64,000 nucleotides of DNA from M269 sp964640795 (GTDB taxonomy: Bacteria > Pseudomonadota > Gammaproteobacteria > Enterobacterales > Alteromonadaceae). Below the pieces are notes generated by a model that worked only from the letters and a program-made list of their open reading frames with translations, had not been told where the DNA came from and ran no database searches. The stretch spans positions 1-64,000 of the forward strand of contig CAZXIN010000008.1 of NCBI GenBank assembly GCA_964640795.1, in the 5' to 3' direction. The position numbers were made by a program, and so were the translations under genes. Every line of letters starts with the position of its first letter. The first letter of the stretch is position 1. Positions 18,382 through 27,800 of this stretch are shown here, piece by piece.

Positions 18382-19269
18382 TCATATATCGCCTATTTCC
18401 CAGTTAGCTTGCCACTCACCAGCTTCTCTTTTTCGGTATGTGTAATTGCCGTTATATGCAATACACATATCTATTCGAGGTTGCTCAGGAAATTTGATAG
18501 CTCCACCGCCTAAAAATTCTCTTATGTTTTTTATGACGGCCCAGGCAATTTCAATGACATCACGGTTAAAACAAATATTTAAACCGAGACTAGCAAGCTC
18601 TTCACCGGTAATACCGTATCTATGACTGTGATATTGAAACATGAGTGAGTCGATGATTGATTGTTTGACATTGCTCTCATCACATTGAAAATGGAGTGCT
18701 AGCATCTGTTTGGCGATCATTTCCACTTCTAGTGTGGATCGGTATAAAGAGGTCAATGTTGACGGATAGATGCTGCCAGCAATAGCGGAGAGCACGTCCA
18801 AACCATTTTCTTCTCTTGTAATACCAAACCATTGTTCAGCCATTGTCATGAATAGCCTAATATCTTCTGCTGCAAGCGAGCTTGGAGCTGCATTTGAGCT
18901 ATCATCACTACTGTTTAGTTGCGGATCAATAGGAGAAAATGTGCTCATATCACCGGCTATGATCTCCTGTGCAGACAAGGCTAGTAGCGTGCATGATGAT
19001 TGGCATAAGTATGGGGCAATGATACTTAAATGATCGCAGTACTTATTGAGCAATAGGGCGATCCGTCGGGCTGTTGCTATCTCCCCTCCATTACCATACA
19101 AAACCACATCCAGCTTATTGACTTTTCCTTGTTCAGCCAAGGTGTCGTATAGCATTGGCAATATGTCAGGTTCTAATTGTGAGGCTGCTAATACTAATAC
19201 CTGACTGTCTCTTATCTCTTCGATGAGTTTAAGGTTTTCTACGTTAAGCATGGGTGTGATTTCCATCAT
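18382..19269 (-). CDS. SDH/ClpP-crotonase-fold serine protease-like protein
   Basis: 295 residues. It resembles the SDH proteinase family (PF01972 type): VVLYGNGGEIATARRIALLL is the glycine-rich oxyanion strand, PYLCQSSCTLLALSAQEIIAG holds the probable nucleophile serine (QSSCT, where relatives have SAGT), and FSPIDPQL matches the G/SPIDPQ signature. No signal peptide is evident, so it is probably cytoplasmic. The start is uncertain: MetMet at 19269 or a Met six residues on. On the same strand it follows a 60-codon peptide gene by 213 bp; processing of that peptide is a possible job but unproven. Convergent with the CHAT gene. Confidence 0.72.
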   Translation of the reverse strand: MMEITPMLNVENLKLIEEIRDSQVLVLAASQLEPDILPMLYDTLAEQGKVNKLDVVLYGNGGEIATARRIALLLNKYCDHLSIIAPYLCQSSCTLLALSAQEIIAGDMSTFSPIDPQLNSSDDSSNAAPSSLAAEDIRLFMTMAEQWFGITREENGLDVLSAIAGSIYPSTLTSLYRSTLEVEMIAKQMLALHFQCDESNVKQSIIDSLMFQYHSHRYGITGEELASLGLNICFNRDVIEIAWAVIKNIREFLGGGAIKFPEQPRIDMCIAYNGNYTYRKREAGEWQANWEIGDI

Positions 19270-19440
19270 TAATGGGGGCTTTATTACTGATTTCTTTGAG
19301 AGGAATAAAACAGTCAGTAGAGTTATGAGTGGTAGTAATGTGCAATAAATTTACTCCTTTTTTATCCTTTTCCCTCGTTTTATCAGTGCATAAATTTGCA
19401 GGCTAACCGTTTTTTTGTGATTTCTTCGTGTATTCATTGT

Positions 19441-19473
19441 AGTAAAGAAGCCTCAAAGGTAGGCTTCTTTACT
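19441..19473. terminator. Hairpin after the small peptide gene
   Basis: AGTAAAGAAGCCT (19441-19453) and AGGCTTCTTTACT (19461-19473) form a perfect 13-bp stem with a 7-base loop. It starts 10 bp past the stop codon of the 60-codon gene on the minus strand. There is no long T run after it, so it may be a terminator, a processing site or an mRNA 3' stabiliser that lets some transcription into the downstream protease gene. Confidence 0.65.
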
Positions 19474-19482
19474 ATCTTTATC

Positions 19483-19665
19483 TTAGCAGAATAAGTTGCC
19501 GTCACCACCCGTAACGAAATTAAAGGTTGGCTCTCTCCCAAACGGGAAGTTAGTTAAAGTACAGCCCGCGACTGCGACACCATCCCTTGCTTTAAATTGC
19601 TTGTCGGTTTGTTGAGACTTCTCTGCCACCTTGAAAGTAAAAGACTTAACTTTATTATTTTTCAT
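19483..19665 (-). CDS. Small peptide gene, possible peptide precursor
   Basis: 60 residues. AAGGAG lies 5 bases before the ATG (minus strand), and a 13-bp hairpin follows the stop, so this short frame looks like a genuinely expressed gene. The first 27 residues are Lys/Gln-rich with FTFKVAEK; the rest (GVAVAGCTLTNFPF, then EPTFNFVTGGDGNLFC) is Gly/Thr/Asn/Phe-rich with only two cysteines, Cys35 and the C-terminal Cys60. This split into a charged leader and a small polar core is the style of ribosomally made peptide precursors, but no known RiPP modification enzyme is next to it. The following gene is a ClpP-like protease. It could also be a small secreted or regulatory protein. Confidence 0.6.
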   Translation of the reverse strand: MKNNKVKSFTFKVAEKSQQTDKQFKARDGVAVAGCTLTNFPFGREPTFNFVTGGDGNLFC

Positions 19666-19979
19666 GGTTTCTCCTTCATGAATAGAGCTATGGTAAGTTT
19701 TGATTTGTAAGTCGGGCTATCCAACTAATAAACTAAAGTCCAACGTTACATGCGTTAATCTCTGAGATCATCTTATGTAAAAATAATGTTTGGAGATCTT
19801 TATTACCCTATTTTTTTATCGGCATAGTGTCAATAAGATAATCTTCTGGTCTAACCAAGTTTGGTGTCGTTATTTTTGTTTGCGAGGCGTACAGGTTAAA
19901 TTTTGGGTGGGGTTAACTCGCGCGCGAGCCCGTCATAATAAAGGCTGAGCACGAGTGTTCTAAGCTATACTTTTCGGAA
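19666..19979. other. Intergenic region upstream of the small peptide gene
   Basis: 314 bp between the EAL-like gene and the peptide gene, both read leftwards. It must hold the peptide promoter. A GC-alternating patch (CTCGCGCGCGAG, 19918-19929) is a perfect palindrome near the 3' end of the EAL-like gene. No further gene or clear terminator was seen. Confidence 0.45.
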
Positions 19980-20714
19980 TTATCTCGCGTTGGTAGGGAC
20001 GGAGAGATCGCCTTGTCCAAGGGTGATGCCTAAATCCAAAAGTTGCGATACCTGAGCACGTGTTTTAACACCTTCTGCCTGTATCGTAATTTGGTGTCTA
20101 CGCAAGCTTTCAATCGAACGCATAAACTCGGCTAGTTCAACATCGTTATCTGTTATGTGTTCTAGTTTGGCAAGTGATACCTTAACAGCTGATGGGCGTA
20201 ATTTTTTAACTCTTTCATAGCCTAGGTCAGCGTTCGTATTATCCAATGTAACGCGATAGCCCATTTCCTGAACTTCTTTGATTCGTTTTTTCATGAAAGC
20301 GAGTTCTACCAAAGGAACTTGCTCTGTCAGTTCGAATACGATGTGTTGAGAGATATGTTGGCAGAGGTTCGTTATTTCTCTGAAGAGTTTGGATAAGAAT
20401 AAACCTGAGCCGATGCTAATGGACAAAAAGTGTCCTTCTGGTAGTTCGTGCTGGAAGCCTAATGCCGTAACTAAAACGCTGTACTCTAATTCCTCATTAA
20501 GTCCGTATTCTTGAGCGGCAGCAATGAGGTTGTAAGTGCTCTCAAGCTCCGAACCAACAGGGCCTAAGGGAAGTGCCTTATGGCCGACAATCTCGTTACT
20601 TTCTAGTGAAGTGATACTCTGAAACTGAATTTGAATATCGCTTTCCAGAACAATGCGCTGTATTTCGTTGTGTGCTGTTTGTTGTGCAGTGCTGGTTTGC
20701 TGTGCGTTTAGCAT
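19980..20714 (-). CDS. Degenerate EAL-domain protein
   Basis: 244 residues, almost all an EAL fold. The catalytic signature is broken: the EAL triplet position reads GHKALPL, the metal-binding DDFGTG block reads LDNTNADLGYE, KxD reads KVSL, and the late AEGVET block reads AEGVKT. ELTE in IVFELTEQVPLVE is kept. The enzyme should therefore be unable to hydrolyse c-di-GMP and may act as a c-di-GMP binder or protein-interaction module. No signal or membrane segment. Upstream neighbour is the divergent phosphoesterase gene; downstream is the small peptide gene. Confidence 0.82.
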   Translation of the reverse strand: MLNAQQTSTAQQTAHNEIQRIVLESDIQIQFQSITSLESNEIVGHKALPLGPVGSELESTYNLIAAAQEYGLNEELEYSVLVTALGFQHELPEGHFLSISIGSGLFLSKLFREITNLCQHISQHIVFELTEQVPLVELAFMKKRIKEVQEMGYRVTLDNTNADLGYERVKKLRPSAVKVSLAKLEHITDNDVELAEFMRSIESLRRHQITIQAEGVKTRAQVSQLLDLGITLGQGDLSVPTNAR

Positions 20715-20963
20715 AATTGTTTACTCCTAGAAAATACAAACACATGCAAAGAGCTGTGCTGGCCTATGCTTAAAGACTATGTCAGTGCTATGAGAGATGA
20801 AAATTGATTTTAGCTATGCGCTTAATCGGATACAGCGATGAAGAAACGCTGAAAGAACAACAGGCCCTAGTGTGTTCCTTACAGTGAGCTGCAAAGTTAT
20901 AGCTAATTGGTTGTTTTTTGGTACATTAGTGTGAAAGCGAAAGTTGTTGAAGGAACTTAAAAA

Positions 20964-23159
20964 ATGAGCGCTTCGGAAAATACCTACCCAACACATAATT
21001 ATGTTATTCATCGTTCTCTAACATCAAGTCACTATAGCTTGTACCATTTTGACCCTGAGTCTGAAGGACTATTTACGGAGATTGAAACGACTGGCGAACC
21101 CAATTTTGATAACCAATGGCGTCTCGCTCAAGTCGGGCAGTATTTGCTGCAATGGGGCCCTGTGTGCCAACGAAAAAACCAAAGTAAGAATAGCATGGAG
21201 GATGGATACCAGTTCAAAGTCATTAATTTTGATCCGAGCTCTACCGATCCTTTGAATGGTAAGCCACTGCAGAGTGGATTCTGGCCTAAGAACAAGTTTT
21301 GGGATTACAGAAAATACTACAGCACAAACCCTAATGAAGATAAGTGTGTCGACTTGATTTCTACGGGGAGTTTTGTACTTAACACCATTTTTACTGAAGG
21401 CCGCGGCACCTTTAGGTTATTCAATTTTGATGCTTTCCCCGATAAGCCTGGTAGTCATGATCCCCTGACGAGCTATTTTGGTTTAGGTCAGGGTAGCTTT
21501 CCATTGATTAAGAAAGGGCACACGCTGATACCGATTGGGAACTACGTTATTGATAGGATGCCAGATGGACGTGGGTTTAAGTTGTGGAGTTTTGATCCAC
21601 AACTTCAAGTACCCTTATCGCTGCCGGCTATTCGCGAAGGAAATTGGCATGACATTGATAGTGAGCACCAACTTCTTGCTATTGGTGATTTGGTTCTAGA
21701 TTGGATCCCAAGCAGTGGTCATTATCGGCTGTGGGAGTTTAACCCTGAGTCGGATAGTATGCTGGTAGGCCCGTTGAAAGAAGGGATACTTCCAAAGCAA
21801 TTTAATGAACAAGCGTTGCTAACGCCTTTTCAATCAAAGATCGCTGTTCAATCAGAGTATGCCAACACACCAGGCACAATGGACTTTATGCGCAGTAAGA
21901 TAAAACACGTGGTTTATTACATGGTAGAAAGTCGCTCGTTTGATAATGTACTAGGTTGGCTGTATGAAAATGGTGATCAAGATTGCCATTTTATCGGTTC
22001 CGATCAGGCTTTTGATGGCGCAAGCAAAGAAGACTTTAATCGTTTTGAAGGACAAGATGTTCATGTGAGCAAGTTTAAGGATGGACAGCTTAGCGAACAG
22101 TGGGATCTTATGGCGCTGACTCAGGATCCTTTTCACAATACCATAGACAATTTGCAGCAAATGTTCTCGAACATAGAAGGTTATTGGCAACAAGAACAAC
22201 CCGATATGGGGGGCTTTGTGCTAAATAATGCAAACCCACAAGTGATGGAAACGTTCACTCCGACTCAGTTACCTGTATTGAATGGCTTAGCGAAAGAGTT
22301 TGCTGTATCTGATCAGTGGTTCTGCTCTATACCTGGTGGGACTGATGTTAACCGTGGGTTCTCTGTTACGGGTTCAGCTTACGATAAATTGGGCACTTGG
22401 GAGGGCGGGGACGCATATAAATATTTCCCTGACTCGCCACATCGCCAGTCCATTTGGAAAGTCCTCTGGAATTATGGTATCGATGATTGGAAAATCTACT
22501 ATTCGATGGAATGGAAGGGCGAGGTCTTCACCAATCAGCTCTATCTAAAAGGCCAGATCCCTTCTGTTGATGCTAACCCCGATCAATATATTGTGGACTA
22601 CTTCAAGCAGTTCGAGAGTGATGTCAAAAACAGCCAGCTTCCTGCTTTTAGTTATATAGAGCCTTTATGGTACAAGCCTAAAGGTACAACGTCTTATCAC
22701 CCTGGTTGTGACTTAGTACCGGCGGAACAGGCGTTGAACACACTTTACAACATTATTAAGCAAGGACCAGATTGGGAGAGCACACTGTTAGTGGTGACGT
22801 TCGATAAGAACAACGGTACATATGATCATGTTAAGCCTCCTTATGCTAGAAAGCCTTGGCCGAACGACATGAATAATGGTTTTGCTTATGATCTTATGGG
22901 ACCCAGAGTCCCAGCTGTTATGATTTCCCCTTGGATAAAGCAACACACTGTGTTTCGGTCTGTCGAAGAGACACCCTATGATTCAACCTCATTCGCAGCG
23001 ACATTACTTCATTGGTTTGGGATTCCTAAAGCGCAATGGGGGCTCGGTGACCGTATGGAAGTTGCGCCTACTTTTGAGTCTGTATTCCAACAGTCTGAAG
23101 CGCGTGTCGATCTTCCTGAGTTTAAGCCGCCCTATGACAAAATGTATCCGAAAAACTGA
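20964..23159 (+). CDS. Phospholipase C/acid phosphatase-family phosphoesterase with N-terminal repeats
   Basis: 731 residues. From about residue 310 it is a PF04185-type phosphoesterase: HVVYYMVESRSFDNVLGW corresponds to the metal/nucleophile block usually written ENRSFD, then PGGTDVNRGFSVTGSAYD, FSYIEPLWY and TFDKNNGTYDHVKPP with VPAVMISPWI. ESRSFD instead of ENRSFD is a small deviation. Residues 1-300 hold about five repeats ending in an aromatic-Asp-Pro motif (YSLYHFDPES, YQFKVINFDP, FRLFNFDAF, FKLWSFDPQ, YRLWEFNPES), an unusual added domain. No signal peptide is visible although family members are often exported. An AAGGAAC site 7 bases before the ATG supports the start. Confidence 0.83.
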   Translation: MSASENTYPTHNYVIHRSLTSSHYSLYHFDPESEGLFTEIETTGEPNFDNQWRLAQVGQYLLQWGPVCQRKNQSKNSMEDGYQFKVINFDPSSTDPLNGKPLQSGFWPKNKFWDYRKYYSTNPNEDKCVDLISTGSFVLNTIFTEGRGTFRLFNFDAFPDKPGSHDPLTSYFGLGQGSFPLIKKGHTLIPIGNYVIDRMPDGRGFKLWSFDPQLQVPLSLPAIREGNWHDIDSEHQLLAIGDLVLDWIPSSGHYRLWEFNPESDSMLVGPLKEGILPKQFNEQALLTPFQSKIAVQSEYANTPGTMDFMRSKIKHVVYYMVESRSFDNVLGWLYENGDQDCHFIGSDQAFDGASKEDFNRFEGQDVHVSKFKDGQLSEQWDLMALTQDPFHNTIDNLQQMFSNIEGYWQQEQPDMGGFVLNNANPQVMETFTPTQLPVLNGLAKEFAVSDQWFCSIPGGTDVNRGFSVTGSAYDKLGTWEGGDAYKYFPDSPHRQSIWKVLWNYGIDDWKIYYSMEWKGEVFTNQLYLKGQIPSVDANPDQYIVDYFKQFESDVKNSQLPAFSYIEPLWYKPKGTTSYHPGCDLVPAEQALNTLYNIIKQGPDWESTLLVVTFDKNNGTYDHVKPPYARKPWPNDMNNGFAYDLMGPRVPAVMISPWIKQHTVFRSVEETPYDSTSFAATLLHWFGIPKAQWGLGDRMEVAPTFESVFQQSEARVDLPEFKPPYDKMYPKN

Positions 23160-23208
23160 ATTAGTCCTTTAATGTTCAAATAACAGTCTGATATGCTGCA
23201 AAAAAAGT

Positions 23209-23259
23209 AGAGAGGTCGTCGTGGCATGGTCAAAGCGTTGACCTCAACGTCACCTCTCT
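23209..23259. other. Two-level hairpin before the GGCT-like gene
   Basis: Outer stem AGAGAGGT (23209-23216)/ACCTCTCT (23252-23259) encloses an inner hairpin GGTCAA-AGCG-TTGACC (23228-23243). On the minus strand a run of seven T follows the outer stem. It may be a terminator for the phosphoesterase gene or a leader structure of the next gene, whose start lies 37 bp away. Confidence 0.5.
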
Positions 23260-23295
23260 TTAATAATAAGAATTATAAGGTAATTAGTTGTAATC

Positions 23296-24102
23296 ATGTT
23301 TTGCTATTTCGGCTTTGGCTCAAACATGAACATGGCGTCTATGAAAGCTAAAGGTGTTGAACCTTTCTCCTCTAAGCGTGCTGAGCTAAGAGGTTGGCGA
23401 CTTCGTTTCAATGTGCAACATTTTTTTCGCCATGAAGGTGGGGTGGGTAATATTGAGTATACAGGCAATGCTAGTGACAGAGTATTGGGTATACTGCATG
23501 AATGCCCTGAAGAAGCACTTCCTCATCTTGATGCGGCTGAGGCTTATGGTTACGGCTACGATAGAATAGACGTATCAGTAAAGCTGTTGGATGAACAAAG
23601 TGACAGTCGATTCGAGGCAACTACTTATGTTGGTATGCCATCGTTTATTAATGAGCAATGTTTACCTAGTCAAAGATACCTAAATATTATGGTAAAAGGC
23701 GCTAGAGATGCAGGACTTGATGTGAGCTATGTGTCGGAGCTGGCGGCGCACCCTGTTCATGAACCTGATACCTATCCGGCATTTGCTCCGCCCTCTGGAG
23801 ATTTTCCTACATTTAATGCAACAAATTTAGTCGACAATCCTTTGTATACGGCCTTATCTGGCTTTGTATTTGATATGTCTCAGGCAAGAGAAACTCATGA
23901 ATTTTTGAAAGGTTTTTTTGGTGGTGAAGACATGACTCTCTTTCATCTAAAACGTATGGATACAAGCACTCAAAACGAGTCTTTAGACATGATAAAGCAA
24001 GGACAGCTTAGTGAAGCTCAACTGCGCTACCTCAATGTATATTTGAATGAATATGCTCGAGAATATCGTTATGTTGGGCGCTACGACTACGAATTCAATT
24101 AA
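23296..24102 (+). CDS. Gamma-glutamylcyclotransferase-like (AIG2-like) protein
   Basis: 268 residues. The substrate-binding YFGFGSNMN (4-12) at the N-terminus and the catalytic-acid block LDAAEAYGYGYDR (about residues 78-90; Glu in AAEA) are the two hallmarks of the GGCT fold. The remaining 150 residues, including a C-terminal acidic/aromatic tail, exceed a minimal GGCT domain of about 120 residues. The reaction would release 5-oxoproline from a gamma-glutamyl amine or peptide, but the real substrate is open. It starts a plus-strand run with a DUF4336-like gene (10 bp later) and a giant signalling protein. Confidence 0.8.
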   Translation: MFCYFGFGSNMNMASMKAKGVEPFSSKRAELRGWRLRFNVQHFFRHEGGVGNIEYTGNASDRVLGILHECPEEALPHLDAAEAYGYGYDRIDVSVKLLDEQSDSRFEATTYVGMPSFINEQCLPSQRYLNIMVKGARDAGLDVSYVSELAAHPVHEPDTYPAFAPPSGDFPTFNATNLVDNPLYTALSGFVFDMSQARETHEFLKGFFGGEDMTLFHLKRMDTSTQNESLDMIKQGQLSEAQLRYLNVYLNEYAREYRYVGRYDYEFN

Positions 24103-24112
24103 GGTATTCAAC

Positions 24113-24829
24113 ATGGAACAATTTCCTGCTGCTTTGGCCCATGGCTCTTTCGAAGAAGTCTTCCCCAATGTGTTTTTTATTACAGGTACAATGGAGACGG
24201 TGCTCATGGAGAAGGACTGGCAGTTCAGTCGTAATATGACTGTTGTCCGAGAAGGCACGAAATTAGTCGTTTTTAATAGTATCAGGCTAAATGACGATGG
24301 GTTGGCGAAGCTTGAATCGTTGGGAACAGTCACCGACGTGATTAGAGTGGGTGGGTTGCACGGTAGAGACGATGCATTTTATGTCGACCGTTATGATGCG
24401 ACCTATTGGACACTACCAGAGCTTGAATCGGAGCATTGTTTTAATAAAATTCAAACCCTACACCCTGACGCAAAATTACCTATTCCAGATGCTTCCGTCT
24501 TTTTATTTGAGAAAACACAGGTTCCTGAGAGCGTTATTCATCTGGAGCGCGAAGAGGGCATTTTGATAGGTTGTGATGCTATCCAAAGCTGGGCCGAAGC
24601 GGATGAGTTTTTCTCCGAAGAGTCAATCGGTATGATGCAAGAGATGGATTTTTTTAAACCGGCCAACGTAGGCCCTGTATGGATGCAAGCAGCCAATCCA
24701 GTTGCAGATGACTTTATCCGCCTGCTTGAGTTGGACTTTAAGCATGCGTTATGTGGTCATGGGCAACCCCTTTATCAATCTGCTAAGGAAGACTATCACA
24801 GTGCATTTTCTAACCTGTTCAGGATATAG
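24113..24829 (+). CDS. DUF4336-like (metallo-beta-lactamase-fold related) protein
   Basis: 238 residues from the ATG at 24113, which has TTAAGG upstream and lies 10 bp after the previous stop; an earlier in-frame ATG at 24047 would overlap the previous gene by 56 bp and is less likely. The run NMTVVREGTKLVVFNSIRL, then LESLGTVTDVIRVGGLHGRD, has the layout of DUF4336/MBL-fold proteins, but the HxHxDH metal motif is absent; LHGRDD and ALCGHGQPL hold the only likely ligands. Function unknown. It is coupled in position to the GGCT-like and pseudokinase-GGDEF genes. Confidence 0.6.
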   Translation: MEQFPAALAHGSFEEVFPNVFFITGTMETVLMEKDWQFSRNMTVVREGTKLVVFNSIRLNDDGLAKLESLGTVTDVIRVGGLHGRDDAFYVDRYDATYWTLPELESEHCFNKIQTLHPDAKLPIPDASVFLFEKTQVPESVIHLEREEGILIGCDAIQSWAEADEFFSEESIGMMQEMDFFKPANVGPVWMQAANPVADDFIRLLELDFKHALCGHGQPLYQSAKEDYHSAFSNLFRI

Positions 24830-24847
24830 TCTATTTTGGAGTCAGCA

Positions 24848-27800
24848 GTGAAATCCAAAGGCAATATGAGGCTGTCACTTCCGGGATATCAAATAGGTAA
24901 GGTGCAGTCTCGGCGAGGTGAGCGTATTTCGTATTTTGCAGTACGAGAACGCGATGCTGTTAATGTGATCACTAATGTCAGTATCGAAACACTCGATATT
25001 GAATACCCCAGTCGTAGGCAAATTGCAGAAATTCGTCGTGAAGGCATACTTTGTCAGCGCTTATCTGACGTTGAAGGTGTCTTAAAAGTTCATGATGTGC
25101 TGAATCACGGCAGTGGTAACCTTGCCTTGGTTTTTGATTTATTTGATTCATCGTTGCACGCCCAGTTACTGCAAACGAAAGGCGCAGGCCTGCCGATTGA
25201 AGATGTTTTAAACACGGCACTTCAGTTGACCCATACTCTGGGACGTATTCATCAAAAAGGTATAGTACATAAGGCTGTGACCTCGAATAATGTGCTTATC
25301 AGGACTGACACTGGCGAGGTTGCTTTGTCAGGCTTTGGCATTGCTTCTGAATTAACGCAAGAGCCACAGGCTACACAAATGTCACGGCAGCCTCAGGGGG
25401 ACCTCCCTTACATGTCGCCTGAACAGACAGGTCGTATGAATCGAGATTTGGATTATCGTTCGGATTACTATTCACTCGGTGTTTTGTTATTTGAGCTCCT
25501 GACGGGTGAAAAGCCTTTTAAAGCGAATAGTCTACTAGAATGGGTGCACTGCCATATTAGCCAGCAGCCCCCGGCTCCTCACAATATTAGAAACTCCATT
25601 CCTGAAGCTTTGTCACATATTGTGATGAAGTTGTTGGCTAAGAACCCCGAAGATCGGTATCACAGCGCAGAAGGCCTTGTTCATGACTTGCAGCAGTGTG
25701 ATTTAGCCTTAACTGAAGGCTATGGCTGCCACCTTTCTGTGTTAGGTGAAAAGGACATTGCTCATACTTTTCTTGTACATGGTTATTCGGGTGTTGGTAA
25801 AACGGCGCTAGTTAATGAGCTGGATAAATACCAAACGAAAGAGCGCGGCTTTGTCGTGCAGAGTAAATTCGACCAGTATCACCAAGTTGATACTTATTCG
25901 ACCTTGGGAAATGCCTTCCGAGGGCTTGTACAGCAGATTTTGATAGAGCCGGAAGAAAGGCTTTGCCATTGGCGTGACAAACTCAAAGCCGCTTTAGGTA
26001 ATAACGGTGCCTTAGTGGTCGACTTAGTGCCTGAGTTAGCCATTATTATTGGTGAGCAACCTGACGTTGTTGAGCTCCCTTCAGCTGAAGCAAGAAATCG
26101 ATTACACCTTGTTTTAACTGATTTTATTCGAGTTTTTGCCGATAAAGGGCACCCTGTGGTGTTGTTCTTAGATGATTTGCAATGGTGCGATGTACCCACA
26201 CTGCATCTCTTGCGGCATATTGTGACAAGCAAAGACCAATGTTATTTGCTACTTATTGGGGCTTATCGCAGTAATGAAGTTGGCGCGGGGCATCCGCTTC
26301 AATTGATGCTAGAAGATATCGCTGAGCAACCTAATACAGTGCAATTGCCAGTTGAACCGCTCGATAAGGAATCCGTAGCGCAATTGATTGCTGACGGTTT
26401 GTGTCTTGATGTTGAAGAAGCCAAACCATTGAGCGATTTGCTTTATCAAAAAGCACAGGGAAATCCTTTCTTCACTAATGAGCTACTTAGGCACTTACAT
26501 AAAATTGGGGCTATTACGCCACACTCTGAGAGTGATAGTTGGTGCTGGGATCTTAGTATGGCCGACTGGAGCCATGTGAGTGATGATGTCGTGGAGTTCA
26601 TGATATCCAGTTTACGAAAACTGCGTGATGAGACACAGAGCCTCTTACAGTTAGCTGCTTGTATCGGTGGTCGCTTTGATATCGAAACTTTGGCTCAAAT
26701 TTATAAAAAGCCTATTGTAGAGACTGCTAAAGCTCTGCAGCCTGCATTAAAGCAATACACAATAAGACCACTACACAAAGATTACAGACTGGTGAGGGAG
26801 AGTGGTGAGACGTTGGATTTTGATGCTGTATATAGCTTCCAACATGACCGCGTTCAACAAGCAGCCTATAGCCTAATTGATGAAGATAAACGTCAGGAAG
26901 TACACCTGTCTATTGGTCGGGTTATGCTGCATCAGCATAACGAGGAAGTCCCCGATGACGATTTGATTGATATTGTTGGTCATCTAAATGCTGGCAAGGC
27001 ACTGATTAATACGGATGTTGAGCAAACAAAACTGGCTAAACTCAACCTGAGAGCTGGGCAACGTGCTCGTAAAACATCAGCTTATGAAGCTGCTCTGGAG
27101 TATGTCAGCATAGCTAAAGAGCTTATCAGTTCTGATGCTTGGCAAGAAGAACCTGTATTTATGAGGGCACTAGCAGCCGAGATGCAACTTTGCACTTACT
27201 TGACGGGTAGAGTAGCAGAAGCTGATACATGGATGGAGGTTATGTTAGAGCATGCGGAAAGCAATCTTGATAAAAGTGAGATTTTGGCAACGCGGACACG
27301 GCAGTATGCCACGCTAGGTCGAATGCACGAATCAATGCAATCCGCTATTGAAGGTCTCGCTTTGCTTGGCATTGAGTTTCCTACAGAGCCTGATGACGTG
27401 GATATTGCCCGTGAGCGCGAACTCGTTATACAAAACTTAGGTGATAGGCGTATTGAAGATCTGGTAGACGAACCTCCAGAGCGAAATGCTGAGACGCTAG
27501 TGGCGATGCGATTATTTATGGAAGTATTTGCAGCCGCGTTTTTGTCTGGCAGTGGCAAGATATTTCCTTTTCTGGTGCTGAAGTCGGTTAACTTGTCTTT
27601 ACGTAGTGGACTGTGTCCTGAGTCAGCTTTTTCCTATGCTGCGTATGGGATGATACTGTGCGGTGAGTTAGATGAGCCAGCCTTAGGGTATCAATATGGC
27701 AAAGTGGGACTCGCTGTTAATGAAAAGCTTGGTGATCTTAAACTACGTGCTCGCGTCATTTATGTCTATGCCATGTTTGTTCATCACTGGAGTGAGCACT

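Noticed and set aside
24047..24112. Upstream start for the DUF4336-like protein
   Set aside because: It would overlap the GGCT-like gene by 56 bp with no RBS; the start at 24113 has TTAAGG upstream and begins where family similarity starts.
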